Positions 52,916 to 61,667 of a stretch of DNA of 64,000 nucleotides are shown in pieces (positions within the stretch are counted from its first letter, which is position 1; every line of letters begins with the position of its first letter). The position numbers were made by a program, and so were the translations under genes. The notes beneath the pieces were generated by a model, which saw only the letters and a list, made by a program, of their open reading frames with translations, was not told where the DNA came from and ran no database searches. Source of the stretch: an uncultured Cytophagales bacterium (GTDB lineage: Bacteria; Bacteroidota; Bacteroidia; Cytophagales; Cyclobacteriaceae); contig CAJXNP010000020.1 in NCBI GenBank assembly GCA_913057175.1, positions 1 through 64,000 of the forward strand, given 5' to 3'.

Positions 52916-53470
52916 ATGAAAATAGCAGTATTAGCATGGGGGTCACTACTTTGGAGTCCCAGAACCCTGGCTGTTGAGGAGGGTGCCTGGATGGAAGACG
53001 GACCATTTTTACCTATAGAGTTTTCAAGGATAGCGTCTGATGGAAGGTTAACCCTGGTAATCGACCCTAATTTTGAGGATATTCAGGTGTATTGGAAGTT
53101 GATGACGTTTAACGAACTTCAGGAGGCGCTGGAAAATCTTCAGGACAGGGAAGTAGCGGATACCCTGGAGGAAATTGGATTTGTCAATACAGTTGACGAC
53201 ACATACTGCATTCGAAAGGAATCAAAATTTTTAAAGGAGAGAATTGCTGAATGGTGTACAATTAAAAAAATTGATGCAGTAATCTGGACTGATCTTGCTC
53301 CTAAATTTATTGAGAAGACAAATATGGAATTCAATTCTGAAAATGCACTTTTATATCTCAAGTCTCTTGAAGGAACCACATTTGAAAGAGCCAGGGAATA
53401 TATTATGAAAGCCCCGGGTCAGACAAGAACAAAGTACAGGGAATTGTTTGAAGACTTTTTGAATATCTAG
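52916..53470 (+). CDS. gamma-glutamylcyclotransferase-like fold protein, unknown function
   Basis: A 184-residue soluble protein; the ATG at 52916 is preferred to the TTG at 52910. It begins KIAVLAWGSLLWSPR, like the YGSL(L/M) loop of gamma-glutamylcyclotransferase-like folds (AIG2), and contains DAVIWTDLAPKF and RAREYIMKAPGQTRTKYRE. The fold assignment rests on this N-terminal pattern. The substrate is unknown. It is divergent from the ABC ATPase gene across a region with TGTTC boxes. Confidence 0.55.
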   Translation: MKIAVLAWGSLLWSPRTLAVEEGAWMEDGPFLPIEFSRIASDGRLTLVIDPNFEDIQVYWKLMTFNELQEALENLQDREVADTLEEIGFVNTVDDTYCIRKESKFLKERIAEWCTIKKIDAVIWTDLAPKFIEKTNMEFNSENALLYLKSLEGTTFERAREYIMKAPGQTRTKYRELFEDFLNI

Positions 53471-53503
53471 AAAATAGGGGGAGAATTGAGTTTGATTCGA
53501 ATA

Positions 53504-54385
53504 TCACTGGGGGTAAGATTTATCTAAGACCATATTAAATTTCTCCATCAATTTCCTATTTGAATCTTTAAAATAATTTAAAATTTCTTTCCTGGTAGCA
53601 TTGGAAATAAATGTCTCTTTTTCTGAATTGTAGGATAGTTTTTCCAGAACGCTGTAAAAAGCAGTAGTAGAAAATTTTTTGGTTATGAGATGAGACGGTC
53701 TAAATGAATTATAGGTAAAATGATTGATAATTCTTAAAATTTTTGTTGCTCGGACTGAGATGGATTTATTGATTGGCTTTCTATAGGGATATTGTTGGAA
53801 AGGTACTTTTAAAAAATTGAATAGCTTTTTTTGAAATGTACCATTCGCTAAATCTTCATACTGAAGGACACAAATATTATCAAAGTTAAAAATGGCAGAA
53901 TACAGCGAAATTGTTTCATAATAGTTGAAGTAGTCAGGATGGAAAAAATATCTGGGACTATTTTTATTGAAAATGATGTATTCATTGAATCTCAATACCC
54001 CACCGCTTTTTATGTATTGCTTATACGTTGAATCAAGGACATCATATTGATTTCTTATGGTAATAATTACTTTGTCAAATCCTAAACTCTTTAATCTGTT
54101 TGCAATTAATGTTCTATTGACAAAAGCTGTTTGGTAATGTAAACCGGTTAGAGGTTCGTTTGAAAAGAGGTTGGTAGAAGTAAAATTATCCTTGAGTATT
54201 TTGTTAAATGAGATTTTAATTTCCTCAATATTTAAAATACTATCATCCTCATTACATAATTTAAAAAATAGGTCCCTGGTTTCCTGATTGTAAGTATAAT
54301 TTACACTTTCCGGGAGTTGCCTGAATAAATATTGTTGTAAAAATGTGGTAGCGGTTTTTGGAAACCCAATATGAATAATGTTCAT
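53504..54385 (-). CDS. sulfotransferase-family protein
   Basis: A 293-residue protein from the ATG at 54385. GFPKTATTFLQQYLF at the N-terminus is the 5'-phosphosulfate-binding loop of PAPS sulfotransferases, and FDKVIITIRNQYDVLDSTY (about 120-138) resembles the 3'-phosphate-binding segment. It has no signal peptide. It opens the AT-rich island and is divergent from the membrane phosphatase-like gene at 54536; it may add sulfate to the island product. Confidence 0.75.
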   Translation of the reverse strand: MNIIHIGFPKTATTFLQQYLFRQLPESVNYTYNQETRDLFFKLCNEDDSILNIEEIKISFNKILKDNFTSTNLFSNEPLTGLHYQTAFVNRTLIANRLKSLGFDKVIITIRNQYDVLDSTYKQYIKSGGVLRFNEYIIFNKNSPRYFFHPDYFNYYETISLYSAIFNFDNICVLQYEDLANGTFQKKLFNFLKVPFQQYPYRKPINKSISVRATKILRIINHFTYNSFRPSHLITKKFSTTAFYSVLEKLSYNSEKETFISNATRKEILNYFKDSNRKLMEKFNMVLDKSYPQ

Positions 54386-54535
54386 ATGAATGATGTGTCT
54401 TATCTTACAATACAGTGAGTTAAGCTTTAGGTTGCCTTGGAAAATGAAAGTATTCAAAAAATGCTACTATATTTTAATGAAGAGGCAACCAATTTTATTA
54501 TTGAAATGGTATTGGCTATCAAATGATCAATATTG

Positions 54536-56257
54536 ATGAATACTTTTTTTTCAGAGCTTTTATTCTGGGGACTCTTTTTGGTCTTCAATTTCACTTTGTT
54601 TGCTTTTAATTACTTTATTCAAATTGACAGTAACAACTTTTTGCCATTTTCCTTAAAAGGATTAAAAAAAGGAAGACGAGGTGTATTCATAAGTTACAAT
54701 ATGGATTTCTTCAGATTTAGTATGGAAATTTCCATTATCATTCTTCTATACCGATTTGCAGTTCTTGAAAAGGGGATTTACATATTTTCTTTTATTTATT
54801 GTTTTTTACTGATTTTCAATATTTATCACTTTGCATTTGCTTATATATATAAAACCACACCAGTTATCGCAAATGATATAAAATTGTTAAGAGATGGTAT
54901 GGCAATTCTGTATAATGAATCTAAAATTAAACTCCTTGGCTATGCCATAGGATTGATAATCTTGGTTATTGCCGTTTTCACTTTTTTTACTTTGTATCTT
55001 AGTTTTAGTTTACGCTTTGAACCAGTTCCAATCACCTATTTTGTCACACTGCTGTTGTCTGTAGTATTTGTTTCAGCTATTTTAAGAAAGGGAATTTATA
55101 GGAATCGTCGTGATTTAACTTACAGGTTTTTATTCATGACAGCCAGGTTGATTGCTCATATAAGGAATAGTCATGACCTGTTAAAAAATAAGCTCAGATT
55201 TAAAAATTTGATTAAGTCAATCGAGGAAAAGGATGTTATAACAAGAGCAATCAATAAAAAGCCTAATCTTTATTTCATTTTCATAGAGTCTTATGGGTCA
55301 TTACTTGTTAAGGAAAATAAGATTAAATCCCAATATAAAAGTCTAATAGAAGATTTTACACAACAGCTGAATAAGTCAAACTGGGGTGTTAAAAGTAATC
55401 TCTCAGAATCAATTACACTTATAGGACCGTCCTGGCTGGCTTATTCATCATTTTTATATGGCTGTCGAATAGAAAGCCACCTTACCTATGAATACCTGAT
55501 AAAAAATAAAGCCTTCCACAAGATTGATTCAATATTGAATACTTTAAACGAAAATAATTATACCATTTTCAATTTAAACCCGACTAAGCCAAATGCCAAT
55601 TTGCCAATTTCGATGGATGATTTAACGAGTTTTTATCATGTCGACAATTGGATATTAAGAGATGATATTAATTACAAAGGCCTGGAATATGGATTTGGCG
55701 AATTTCCAGCTGATCAATATACCTTAAACTACGCATATGAAAATTACTTAAGGCAATTCATGTCTCCCTTTATCCTTTTTTATCTTACTAAAAATTCACA
55801 TAGCCCTTACATAAGCCCAAAGAAACCATTAGACGATTGGAGGAAAATCAATGGTTGCAAAAAGAAAGATCATTCAATAAGTGGAGGGTTTTTGACAAGA
55901 CCGAATTTAACTGATTACATTAATTCAATTCAATATCAGATTAAAGTCATTGAAAAATTTATAATTGAAAATGGAAATGAGAACGATATATTTTTATTGG
56001 TTGGGGACCATCAACCACATGAACTTACAAATGGTGAGGAATTTGGATTGGAAACTATAGTTCATGTTGTTTCTAAGAACCAGAATTTTTTGAACGGTTT
56101 CGAGAAATATGGTTTTAGGGATTCGCTATACGATAATATTTCTCCTGTCAAGCACGAAGGTTTACATTCAGCATTTTTGAGGGAATTACTAAGATGTTTC
56201 GGAAAATCAGAAAATGTTTTACCAGATTATGAGCCAAATGGAAAACAACTTCCCTGA
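54536..56257 (+). CDS. membrane sulfatase-like (LTA synthase-type) phosphotransferase
   Basis: A 573-residue protein from the ATG at 54536. About four or five N-terminal membrane helices (to about 200) are followed by an alkaline-phosphatase-superfamily domain: KPNLYFIFIESYGSLL (metal-binding Glu), GPSWLAYSSFLYG (where the Ser/Thr nucleophile should lie), KNSHSPY and LLVGDHQPHELTNGE (metal-binding D-H and H). This is the architecture of lipoteichoic-acid synthase and phosphoethanolamine transferases. It could move a phospho-alcohol head group onto or off a lipid or glycan. The next gene overlaps it by about 20 bp. Confidence 0.78.
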   Translation: MNTFFSELLFWGLFLVFNFTLFAFNYFIQIDSNNFLPFSLKGLKKGRRGVFISYNMDFFRFSMEISIIILLYRFAVLEKGIYIFSFIYCFLLIFNIYHFAFAYIYKTTPVIANDIKLLRDGMAILYNESKIKLLGYAIGLIILVIAVFTFFTLYLSFSLRFEPVPITYFVTLLLSVVFVSAILRKGIYRNRRDLTYRFLFMTARLIAHIRNSHDLLKNKLRFKNLIKSIEEKDVITRAINKKPNLYFIFIESYGSLLVKENKIKSQYKSLIEDFTQQLNKSNWGVKSNLSESITLIGPSWLAYSSFLYGCRIESHLTYEYLIKNKAFHKIDSILNTLNENNYTIFNLNPTKPNANLPISMDDLTSFYHVDNWILRDDINYKGLEYGFGEFPADQYTLNYAYENYLRQFMSPFILFYLTKNSHSPYISPKKPLDDWRKINGCKKKDHSISGGFLTRPNLTDYINSIQYQIKVIEKFIIENGNENDIFLLVGDHQPHELTNGEEFGLETIVHVVSKNQNFLNGFEKYGFRDSLYDNISPVKHEGLHSAFLRELLRCFGKSENVLPDYEPNGKQLP

Positions 56258-56930
56258 ATTTTATAAAAATTGGTCGTTTATTCACGCCGTGATCAATATT
56301 GTTTTTTTCGGAATAAGTTTTTCAACTGGTTATTACTCTATATGGTTGACTATTTCTACATTATCTTTTTTATATTTCATTTCTTTTCTTCCCTTTTATG
56401 TTACCGGTTTTCCGCTTAAAATTGGGTATGCAAATATTATTACTCTGTTTCGTTTATTTCTATTAATTGTATTGGCATTTTACCATACAGATATTGAGAA
56501 TCTTTTTTTATTTTTTACATTTCTTTTTCTAATTATTCTTGATGGTATTGATGGCTATATCGCACGTAGATTTCATCAAACTTCAGAAATGGGAGAATGT
56601 CTCGATATGGAGACAGATGCTTTTATGGTTCTTGTTTTAAGTTGGATCCATTTTTCTGAGGGTCGACTAGGGTATTGGATTCTCATCCCCGGGTCGTTAA
56701 AATATTTCTATACTGTACTTTTTTACTTTAAAGAGTGGGGAAATAAAGAATTTCTACGCAAGAAAATCAGAGCTTTGATAGCAGTGGTGTTTTTTGTTAG
56801 CCTAATTACACCATTTGTATTTGCTTCAAGCATTTCTCAACCAATTTGTATGGTTGCTTCAATGTTAATTATTATTTCATTTGGATTGTCTGCTGTTTTA
56901 AAATTTTTGAATCGAATTACAATAAATTGA
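56238..56930 (+). CDS. CDP-alcohol phosphatidyltransferase
   Basis: A protein of about 230 residues; several in-frame ATGs lie between 56214 and 56238, all inside the end of the previous gene. The active-site motif is complete: D-G-I-D-G-Y-I-A-R-R then 7 residues, G-E-C-L-D-M-E-T-D, matching D-x2-DG-x2-AR-x8-G-x3-D-x3-D. Six or so membrane helices surround it. The enzyme transfers a phospho-alcohol from CDP-lipid or CDP-alcohol to an acceptor; the partner is unknown. It is coupled to the membrane transferase gene by overlap. Confidence 0.85.
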   Translation: MENNFPEFYKNWSFIHAVINIVFFGISFSTGYYSIWLTISTLSFLYFISFLPFYVTGFPLKIGYANIITLFRLFLLIVLAFYHTDIENLFLFFTFLFLIILDGIDGYIARRFHQTSEMGECLDMETDAFMVLVLSWIHFSEGRLGYWILIPGSLKYFYTVLFYFKEWGNKEFLRKKIRALIAVVFFVSLITPFVFASSISQPICMVASMLIIISFGLSAVLKFLNRITIN

Positions 56931-57290
56931 TTAGACGCTTTCTTGTCTTTTGGTATGTTCTTTTATTTCACGGACATTTTCGACTAATTCGCGCAAAATA
57001 GGATTCGTCATAGAGTTATTTCTCATCTCTTCTTCCCGTAGTCCCCACCTGGTATCTAAATAACCTATAAACATTAAAACAACCAGATACAAAATAAATA
57101 ATATTGGAATAATTAAATATTTATTGTTTTGAATCAAGTCATAAACAAATCCACCGTCTGATGAATTAAAAAAGACCAGATTGAGCATAAAAAAATTAAT
57201 GTATCCGAGGTACATCCTCGCTCTGTCAAAGTAAATTTTCAAATTGATCAATACCCTTTTAGAAGTCTTTTCCTTAATGATTTTTTTCAT
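56931..57290 (-). CDS. small two-helix membrane protein
   Basis: A 119-residue protein with two membrane helices (MYLGYINFFMLNLVFF, KYLIIPILFILYLVVLMFIGYL), a basic N-terminus and a charged C-terminal tail (NPILRELVENVREIKEHTKRQ). No family is recognised. It ends back-to-back with the CDP-alcohol gene (stop codons adjacent) and follows the methyltransferase by 6 bp, so it is the last gene of the minus-strand operon. Confidence 0.55.
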   Translation of the reverse strand: MKKIIKEKTSKRVLINLKIYFDRARMYLGYINFFMLNLVFFNSSDGGFVYDLIQNNKYLIIPILFILYLVVLMFIGYLDTRWGLREEEMRNNSMTNPILRELVENVREIKEHTKRQESV

Positions 57291-57296
57291 AGTATG

Positions 57297-58079
57297 TTAT
57301 GATTTAGTTGCTATAATTACTTTATATTCCACCGTGTTTTCATTGTATAATTGTTCGAGCAAAAGTGCTCCATAGTAAGTTTCTAAGTTTACCTTTAAGT
57401 TCTTGCTTGCAATGGGTTTAAGGATGTTTATAAAAACTTTAAAAGCCTCGATCATAAGATTTGACCGACATCTAACATGGCTGGTCAGATCGTAGGCCCT
57501 TAGATTGTAGTTGAGGGTTTTTAATTTTTCTTCCAGTTCACCAAATTTCATAAAACCTGATGCATTCCATAATAATTTATGTCTCTCGACTTTGATGCTA
57601 TCATGCATTAGAAAATCATCAGCGATGAAAATTTGACCTTCTTTTTTTAGTGCTTTATGAAAATTTGAGATTACTTGATCAATATTGCTGGCGTGTTTCA
57701 GCGATTCAATGGCAAGTATTTTATCAAAACTACCTTCAATTGGTTGTTGAAAATCATACACTTTGAAACGGAGATTGGCTAGTTTATTTGCATTTGCGAG
57801 TTTTTCAGCAAATTCTATTTCTTTTGAACTTAATGATATGCCAATACCTTGAATAGAATGCTTTTCCACAATTTGAAATAGAGTATCTCCGGTACCACAT
57901 CCTGCATCCAATATTTTTTCGTTATCTCGAAATTTAATTTTCTCAAACATTAAATTGATCAATGGATCATCAAATTGATCTCCGTTGGAAAGTTTTTTGT
58001 GTACAGGATAGTGAGATAGTTTCTTTCTTTTGCTTTCGAATGAAAACAAATGGTCGTATATATCTGGTATACTATTCAT
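57297..58079 (-). CDS. class I SAM methyltransferase (cyclopropane/sterol-MT type)
   Basis: A 260-residue methyltransferase from the ATG at 58079. SAM-binding motif I is ILDAGCGTGDTLFQI; the acidic motif II region is FKVYDF, and KILAIESLKHASNIDQVISNFHKALKKEGQIFIADDF is motif III/IV. The large C-terminal part is typical of the UbiE/sterol and small-molecule C- or N-methyltransferases. It overlaps the previous gene by 8 bp. Confidence 0.8.
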   Translation of the reverse strand: MNSIPDIYDHLFSFESKRKKLSHYPVHKKLSNGDQFDDPLINLMFEKIKFRDNEKILDAGCGTGDTLFQIVEKHSIQGIGISLSSKEIEFAEKLANANKLANLRFKVYDFQQPIEGSFDKILAIESLKHASNIDQVISNFHKALKKEGQIFIADDFLMHDSIKVERHKLLWNASGFMKFGELEEKLKTLNYNLRAYDLTSHVRCRSNLMIEAFKVFINILKPIASKNLKVNLETYYGALLLEQLYNENTVEYKVIIATKS

Positions 58080-58764
58080 TTTTAGATAATAAGAAAATGA
58101 ATTCGTAGGCATAGCAGATATTAAATGGAAATCTTCTTAGCTTCCCATAATCTGTTCTAAAGGGAAAAAGACTTTTTCGTAAACGTAAATAAGGCCAATG
58201 ATCCGGATAAACATTTAATATTTGCAAGCCACAAGATTCAAATAAATTTTTCCACTCATCGTAGCTAAGCGCATCTTGGTTCCCGCTTGAATTTTTGAGC
58301 TTTAATGGATTTAACAAATACTTCCATGTAAAATTTTCAGAATTTCGAACCATATAGCAAAAAGTAGCGTTTTTTTTAGCCACTCGTTTTTGCTCAGCTA
58401 ATACTTTTCTCCTGTCTAGCATTCTTTCAAGTGAGCCTATACAGGTTATATAGTCAAACGTATTGTTATCAAATGGTAAGTTCTCGGCATTTCCAATCGT
58501 TAAATTTGCTTCAGGGCAATATGTTTTTGATTGATTAATTGCTTCGGTAGAGATATCAATGCCATAGCTAATCACACCTTTTTCTATCAATTTTTTTAAT
58601 AGAAGGCCCAGACCACATGCGACATCAAGGGCAATACCATTTTCCTTTGGTTTTAAGATTGAAATAAAAATATCATAGGCTTCAGGTGGCCTTAGGTATG
58701 AAAAACTTTTTTTCTGATAGACCCAATCGAACCAGCGCTTAATTTCTACCTGTCTTTCATTCAT
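58072..58764 (-). CDS. class I SAM methyltransferase
   Basis: A 230-residue methyltransferase. The start at 58764 gives a 4-bp ATGA overlap with the gene above it; the longer frame from 58971 would run through the ICMT-like gene. Motif I is ALDVACGLGLLLKKL, motif II is NLTIGNAENLPFDNNTFDYITCIGSLERM (post I/III). The C-terminal region is Trp/Tyr-rich. Two neighbouring soluble methyltransferases suggest two methyl groups on the product. Confidence 0.8.
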   Translation of the reverse strand: MNERQVEIKRWFDWVYQKKSFSYLRPPEAYDIFISILKPKENGIALDVACGLGLLLKKLIEKGVISYGIDISTEAINQSKTYCPEANLTIGNAENLPFDNNTFDYITCIGSLERMLDRRKVLAEQKRVAKKNATFCYMVRNSENFTWKYLLNPLKLKNSSGNQDALSYDEWKNLFESCGLQILNVYPDHWPYLRLRKSLFPFRTDYGKLRRFPFNICYAYEFIFLLSKNE

Positions 58765-59315
58765 AAAAAAATATATCTGGGTGTAGATTTTGAATAGTTT
58801 ACATAGCTGTTTCCAAATTTGTTGATCAACCATTTTTCTTCTATGAGTATTTTGTAATGAATGTTTACAGCATAGATTAAGAACCCTAAAAACAAAAACC
58901 AACCAGGGAAAATTAAAAGCATTCCAATAAATGTCAGATGTAAGCCCATAACTATGGGGTTTCGACTCCATTTGAAGAATGAGTTTGATACTAATACATG
59001 CCTGTAATTGTCCTTCAAAATAAGTGCACTTTTTATGGAAATAAGTCTTCCTATAATCGAAATAGATATTCCGGAAAATGCTAAAATATTAATCCCGGAG
59101 TCTGCATTTCTTGCAAGTTTAAATACTGAAAGCACTAGTGGGGACAGGTAGGATATCAGACTTATTAAAAAGAGGAATACTATAAATATCTTTTGGGCTA
59201 TACTAAAATTTTTACTTTTTACCAGCTGATTTGTTGAGGCTTCACTTTCTACAGGCCATAAATAAAAGTCAGGTACAAAACTCAAATAGATCAATATGAC
59301 TAAATAATAAATCAC
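58761..59315 (-). CDS. isoprenylcysteine methyltransferase-like membrane protein
   Basis: A 184-residue membrane protein with about five helices. The C-terminal NYRHVLVSNSFFKWSRNPIVMGLHL and LIEEKWLINKFGNSYVNYSKSTPRY carry the ICMT/PEMT-type RNP and E-E motifs that bind SAM. It overlaps the glycosyltransferase by 4 bp (ATGA). It probably methylates a hydrophobic or lipid-linked substrate. Confidence 0.8.
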   Translation of the reverse strand: MIYYLVILIYLSFVPDFYLWPVESEASTNQLVKSKNFSIAQKIFIVFLFLISLISYLSPLVLSVFKLARNADSGINILAFSGISISIIGRLISIKSALILKDNYRHVLVSNSFFKWSRNPIVMGLHLTFIGMLLIFPGWFLFLGFLIYAVNIHYKILIEEKWLINKFGNSYVNYSKSTPRYIFL

Positions 59316-60307
59316 GTTTTAAGGATTACTTCTTCATATTTTTTACTTGCGGCTGTCCATGAGAAGTCTTTGATTTTATTGATGTTGTAATTGAATTTAA
59401 GTTTGCCTGAAACTATTTGATGTAAAATTCTTGCCATCTCTTTTATATTAAAAGGTTTAATTAGATAGCCATTATTTCCATGATCTATTATTTCTCTTGC
59501 CCCTCCGACGTCAAATGCCAATACTGGTATGCCAGAATATATTGCTTCGCATAGTACCATTGAGATATTTTCCATCATGGATGTGTGAAGGAGCAATGGA
59601 TAGCTTTCGAAAGAAATTTTATCTTGATATCCATGGAGATTGACAAATGAATATGATTCTAATTTTCTCCCCAAAGATGGGTTCTTGATATTGCCGTAAA
59701 TGTCTATAGATATCCCCAACTCATGTATCTTTGGAAGTATTAATAATGCCAATTGATACTTTCTGGAATCTATATTTCCAACCATTAATATCTTATTGTT
59801 GCTGAATTTTGGGTGATCAGCTTTTTCTATATTGATTCCATTTCTGACCAAAAACACGTTTTTATTGAATGAATTAATGAATTCTTTCTTGAACTCTGAA
59901 ACGGAGAAAACAGCTGTTGCTTTTTTAAAAATCGCCTTATACAAAGGACTATAATAAAAAGAAAGAAATTTGAATCTTAGGGAAGTTTTTGCCAGCTCTG
60001 GCCAATTATCATGATAAGTGAAATAAAAGGGGATCCCGGTTAAGACAAAACAGATCGAATTGTAGAAATCACCATAAAAAATAGCATTTTCTAATTTTAA
60101 CTTATTTAATATTTTAATTAGATGTAGCCAATTTCCAAAAAGGTGAATTTTTGCATTGCTAAATAAATGGTTACCAACCTTGTTGCAAAGGACAATAGTT
60201 TCACTAAACGAACCTTCCATTCGCTCAAAAATCTCGCATGTTGCTTTTGATCCTCCTGAAAAATTCTTTCCGAAGTGAGTGGTTAATATGACGAGTTTTT
60301 TATTCAT
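59312..60307 (-). CDS. GT4-family glycosyltransferase
   Basis: A 331-residue GT-B fold enzyme. THFGKNFSGGSKAT at the N-terminus, KILMVGNIDSRKYQLAL in the linker, and CEAIYSGIPVLAFDVGGAREIIDHGNNGYLIKP (the E-x7-E like motif of GT4) identify it. It uses a nucleotide-sugar donor; the acceptor is not known. One-base overlap with the PTPS-like gene, so tightly coupled. Confidence 0.87.
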   Translation of the reverse strand: MNKKLVILTTHFGKNFSGGSKATCEIFERMEGSFSETIVLCNKVGNHLFSNAKIHLFGNWLHLIKILNKLKLENAIFYGDFYNSICFVLTGIPFYFTYHDNWPELAKTSLRFKFLSFYYSPLYKAIFKKATAVFSVSEFKKEFINSFNKNVFLVRNGINIEKADHPKFSNNKILMVGNIDSRKYQLALLILPKIHELGISIDIYGNIKNPSLGRKLESYSFVNLHGYQDKISFESYPLLLHTSMMENISMVLCEAIYSGIPVLAFDVGGAREIIDHGNNGYLIKPFNIKEMARILHQIVSGKLKFNYNINKIKDFSWTAASKKYEEVILKT

Positions 60308-60675
60308 TATAAATCTTCATATGATGCAGAAGCTATATGAGATTCATGTAACACTATTTTTAATTTTATTTTCTCCTTCATGGATTTCTTTATCTCCGAA
60401 TAAATGTATTTGGCTATAAACTCTGTTGTTGTAAGCTGATTTTTAAATTGTGGCAAACTATCTAAGTTTTGATAGTTTAATTCTGACAAAACTGCGTTTA
60501 AAAGTCTTGATGCTTCTCCGATATCTAAAACTACGTTTTTATCATTCAATTTTTCGCTGGAAAAACTAACCTCAACAACATATGTCGCTCCATGCATTTT
60601 TTCTGCTTGTCCAAAAAATGGATCCTTTAGAGAATGAGCAATCATGATATGATCCTTAACTGTTACTGTGAACAT
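60307..60675 (-). CDS. 6-pyruvoyltetrahydropterin synthase homologue (atypical)
   Basis: A 122-residue protein of the PTPS/QueD fold. His14 (MIAHS) and His28 (MHGATYVVEV) match two zinc ligands, but the third, the second His of the H-x-H motif, is Ala30. No cysteine exists anywhere, so the usual catalytic Cys is missing. YQNLDSLPQ, TTTEFIAKYI and LHESHIASASY match the conserved second half, with the Glu (LHES) that binds the pterin ring. It thus likely binds a pterin or pyrimidine substrate but does different chemistry. The HGA variant recurs, as I recall, in a wider family found near GTP-cyclohydrolase II and RibD-like genes. Confidence 0.8.
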   Translation of the reverse strand: MFTVTVKDHIMIAHSLKDPFFGQAEKMHGATYVVEVSFSSEKLNDKNVVLDIGEASRLLNAVLSELNYQNLDSLPQFKNQLTTTEFIAKYIYSEIKKSMKEKIKLKIVLHESHIASASYEDL

Positions 60676-60689
60676 TTTAAAGTTTTTAA

Positions 60690-61664
60690 TTAGTATTTTA
60701 TTGTGACACCAATATCATTCACTTTACCATTTCTTAGTTGATCATAAAACTCAGGGGTTTGATCAAAGGGAACCTCTCTTGTCAACAAATGGGCAAGATC
60801 TGTTGTTTGAAGAATATTGAATACCATTCTTTTACGACGCTTTGGATCCCATCTACCCATCTTTGAGGGAGGTAGATTGCTTACTTGAGACGAAATGATT
60901 TTAACTCTGTTATAGTGAAATTTATCCCCTAATTTTAAATTCAAATCTGTATTCCCATACCAGCTTAATTCAATTATTTTGGATTCAAATCCTGCATTGT
61001 CAATAGCTAGTTGTAATCCTTCCTGGCTACTTGTGGTATTAAAAATAATGTCATATTCATTTGACATGTTTATGGTATTATTAGCTGCATTAAATCCATG
61101 TTTAACACATAAATCAAGTCTATTTTGATCCTTTTCTATTATTGACAATTCTCCTGGATTACCAGCCTTTAGAATAGCAGCTAATAATGCTCCAATCATT
61201 CCATATCCAATAATTAGAACATTTTCTCCAATAGAAAACCCGGAATCCCATATTGCATTTAGTGCGGTTTCCACATTGCTTGCCAACGAGGCTGTTTTTA
61301 AATCACAATCCTCTATAAAAACCACATCGTTTAAGTTAACAAATGCTAATTCCTGGTGGGGATGCATTAAATGAACTTTTCTGTTTTGCACATTTGTTGG
61401 ACCATCCAGAATATAACCAGATAAAGAATACCCATATGTAAAATCAGTACCGAATTCTCCTTCTAAATAGGGGACTTTCATTTTGTTATAAGTTATTCCA
61501 TTTAACTTCTGTGTTAAAAGTAATTTTTCGGTACCCTGACTTACCAAAGAATGTTCTGCTTTCACCACAATTTTATTATGATTGCATGAAAACATTTCTG
61601 AACAATGCTCGATTCTTGAACTTCTTAAATTATGCCATAACTTTTTGTAGTTGTAATTTTGCAT
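60690..61664 (-). CDS. zinc-type alcohol dehydrogenase-like oxidoreductase
   Basis: A 324-residue medium-chain dehydrogenase homologue. LVSQGTEKLLL near the N-terminus resembles the region of the S-R-G-T-E signature; the Rossmann motif is IIGYGMIGALLAA. The catalytic-zinc Cys is not obvious. IELSWYGNTDLNLKLGDKFHYNRVKIISSQVSNLPPSKMGRWDPKRRKR is a distinctive segment of an uncharacterised subgroup that I recall beside PTPS-like genes. It is 14 bp upstream of the PTPS-like gene. Confidence 0.78.
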   Translation of the reverse strand: MQNYNYKKLWHNLRSSRIEHCSEMFSCNHNKIVVKAEHSLVSQGTEKLLLTQKLNGITYNKMKVPYLEGEFGTDFTYGYSLSGYILDGPTNVQNRKVHLMHPHQELAFVNLNDVVFIEDCDLKTASLASNVETALNAIWDSGFSIGENVLIIGYGMIGALLAAILKAGNPGELSIIEKDQNRLDLCVKHGFNAANNTINMSNEYDIIFNTTSSQEGLQLAIDNAGFESKIIELSWYGNTDLNLKLGDKFHYNRVKIISSQVSNLPPSKMGRWDPKRRKRMVFNILQTTDLAHLLTREVPFDQTPEFYDQLRNGKVNDIGVTIKY

Positions 61665-61667
61665 TGG

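Noticed and set aside
58072-58971. Longer start of the middle methyltransferase
   Set aside because: It would overlap almost all of the C-terminal half of the ICMT-like gene; the ATGA overlap at 58764 is a typical start.
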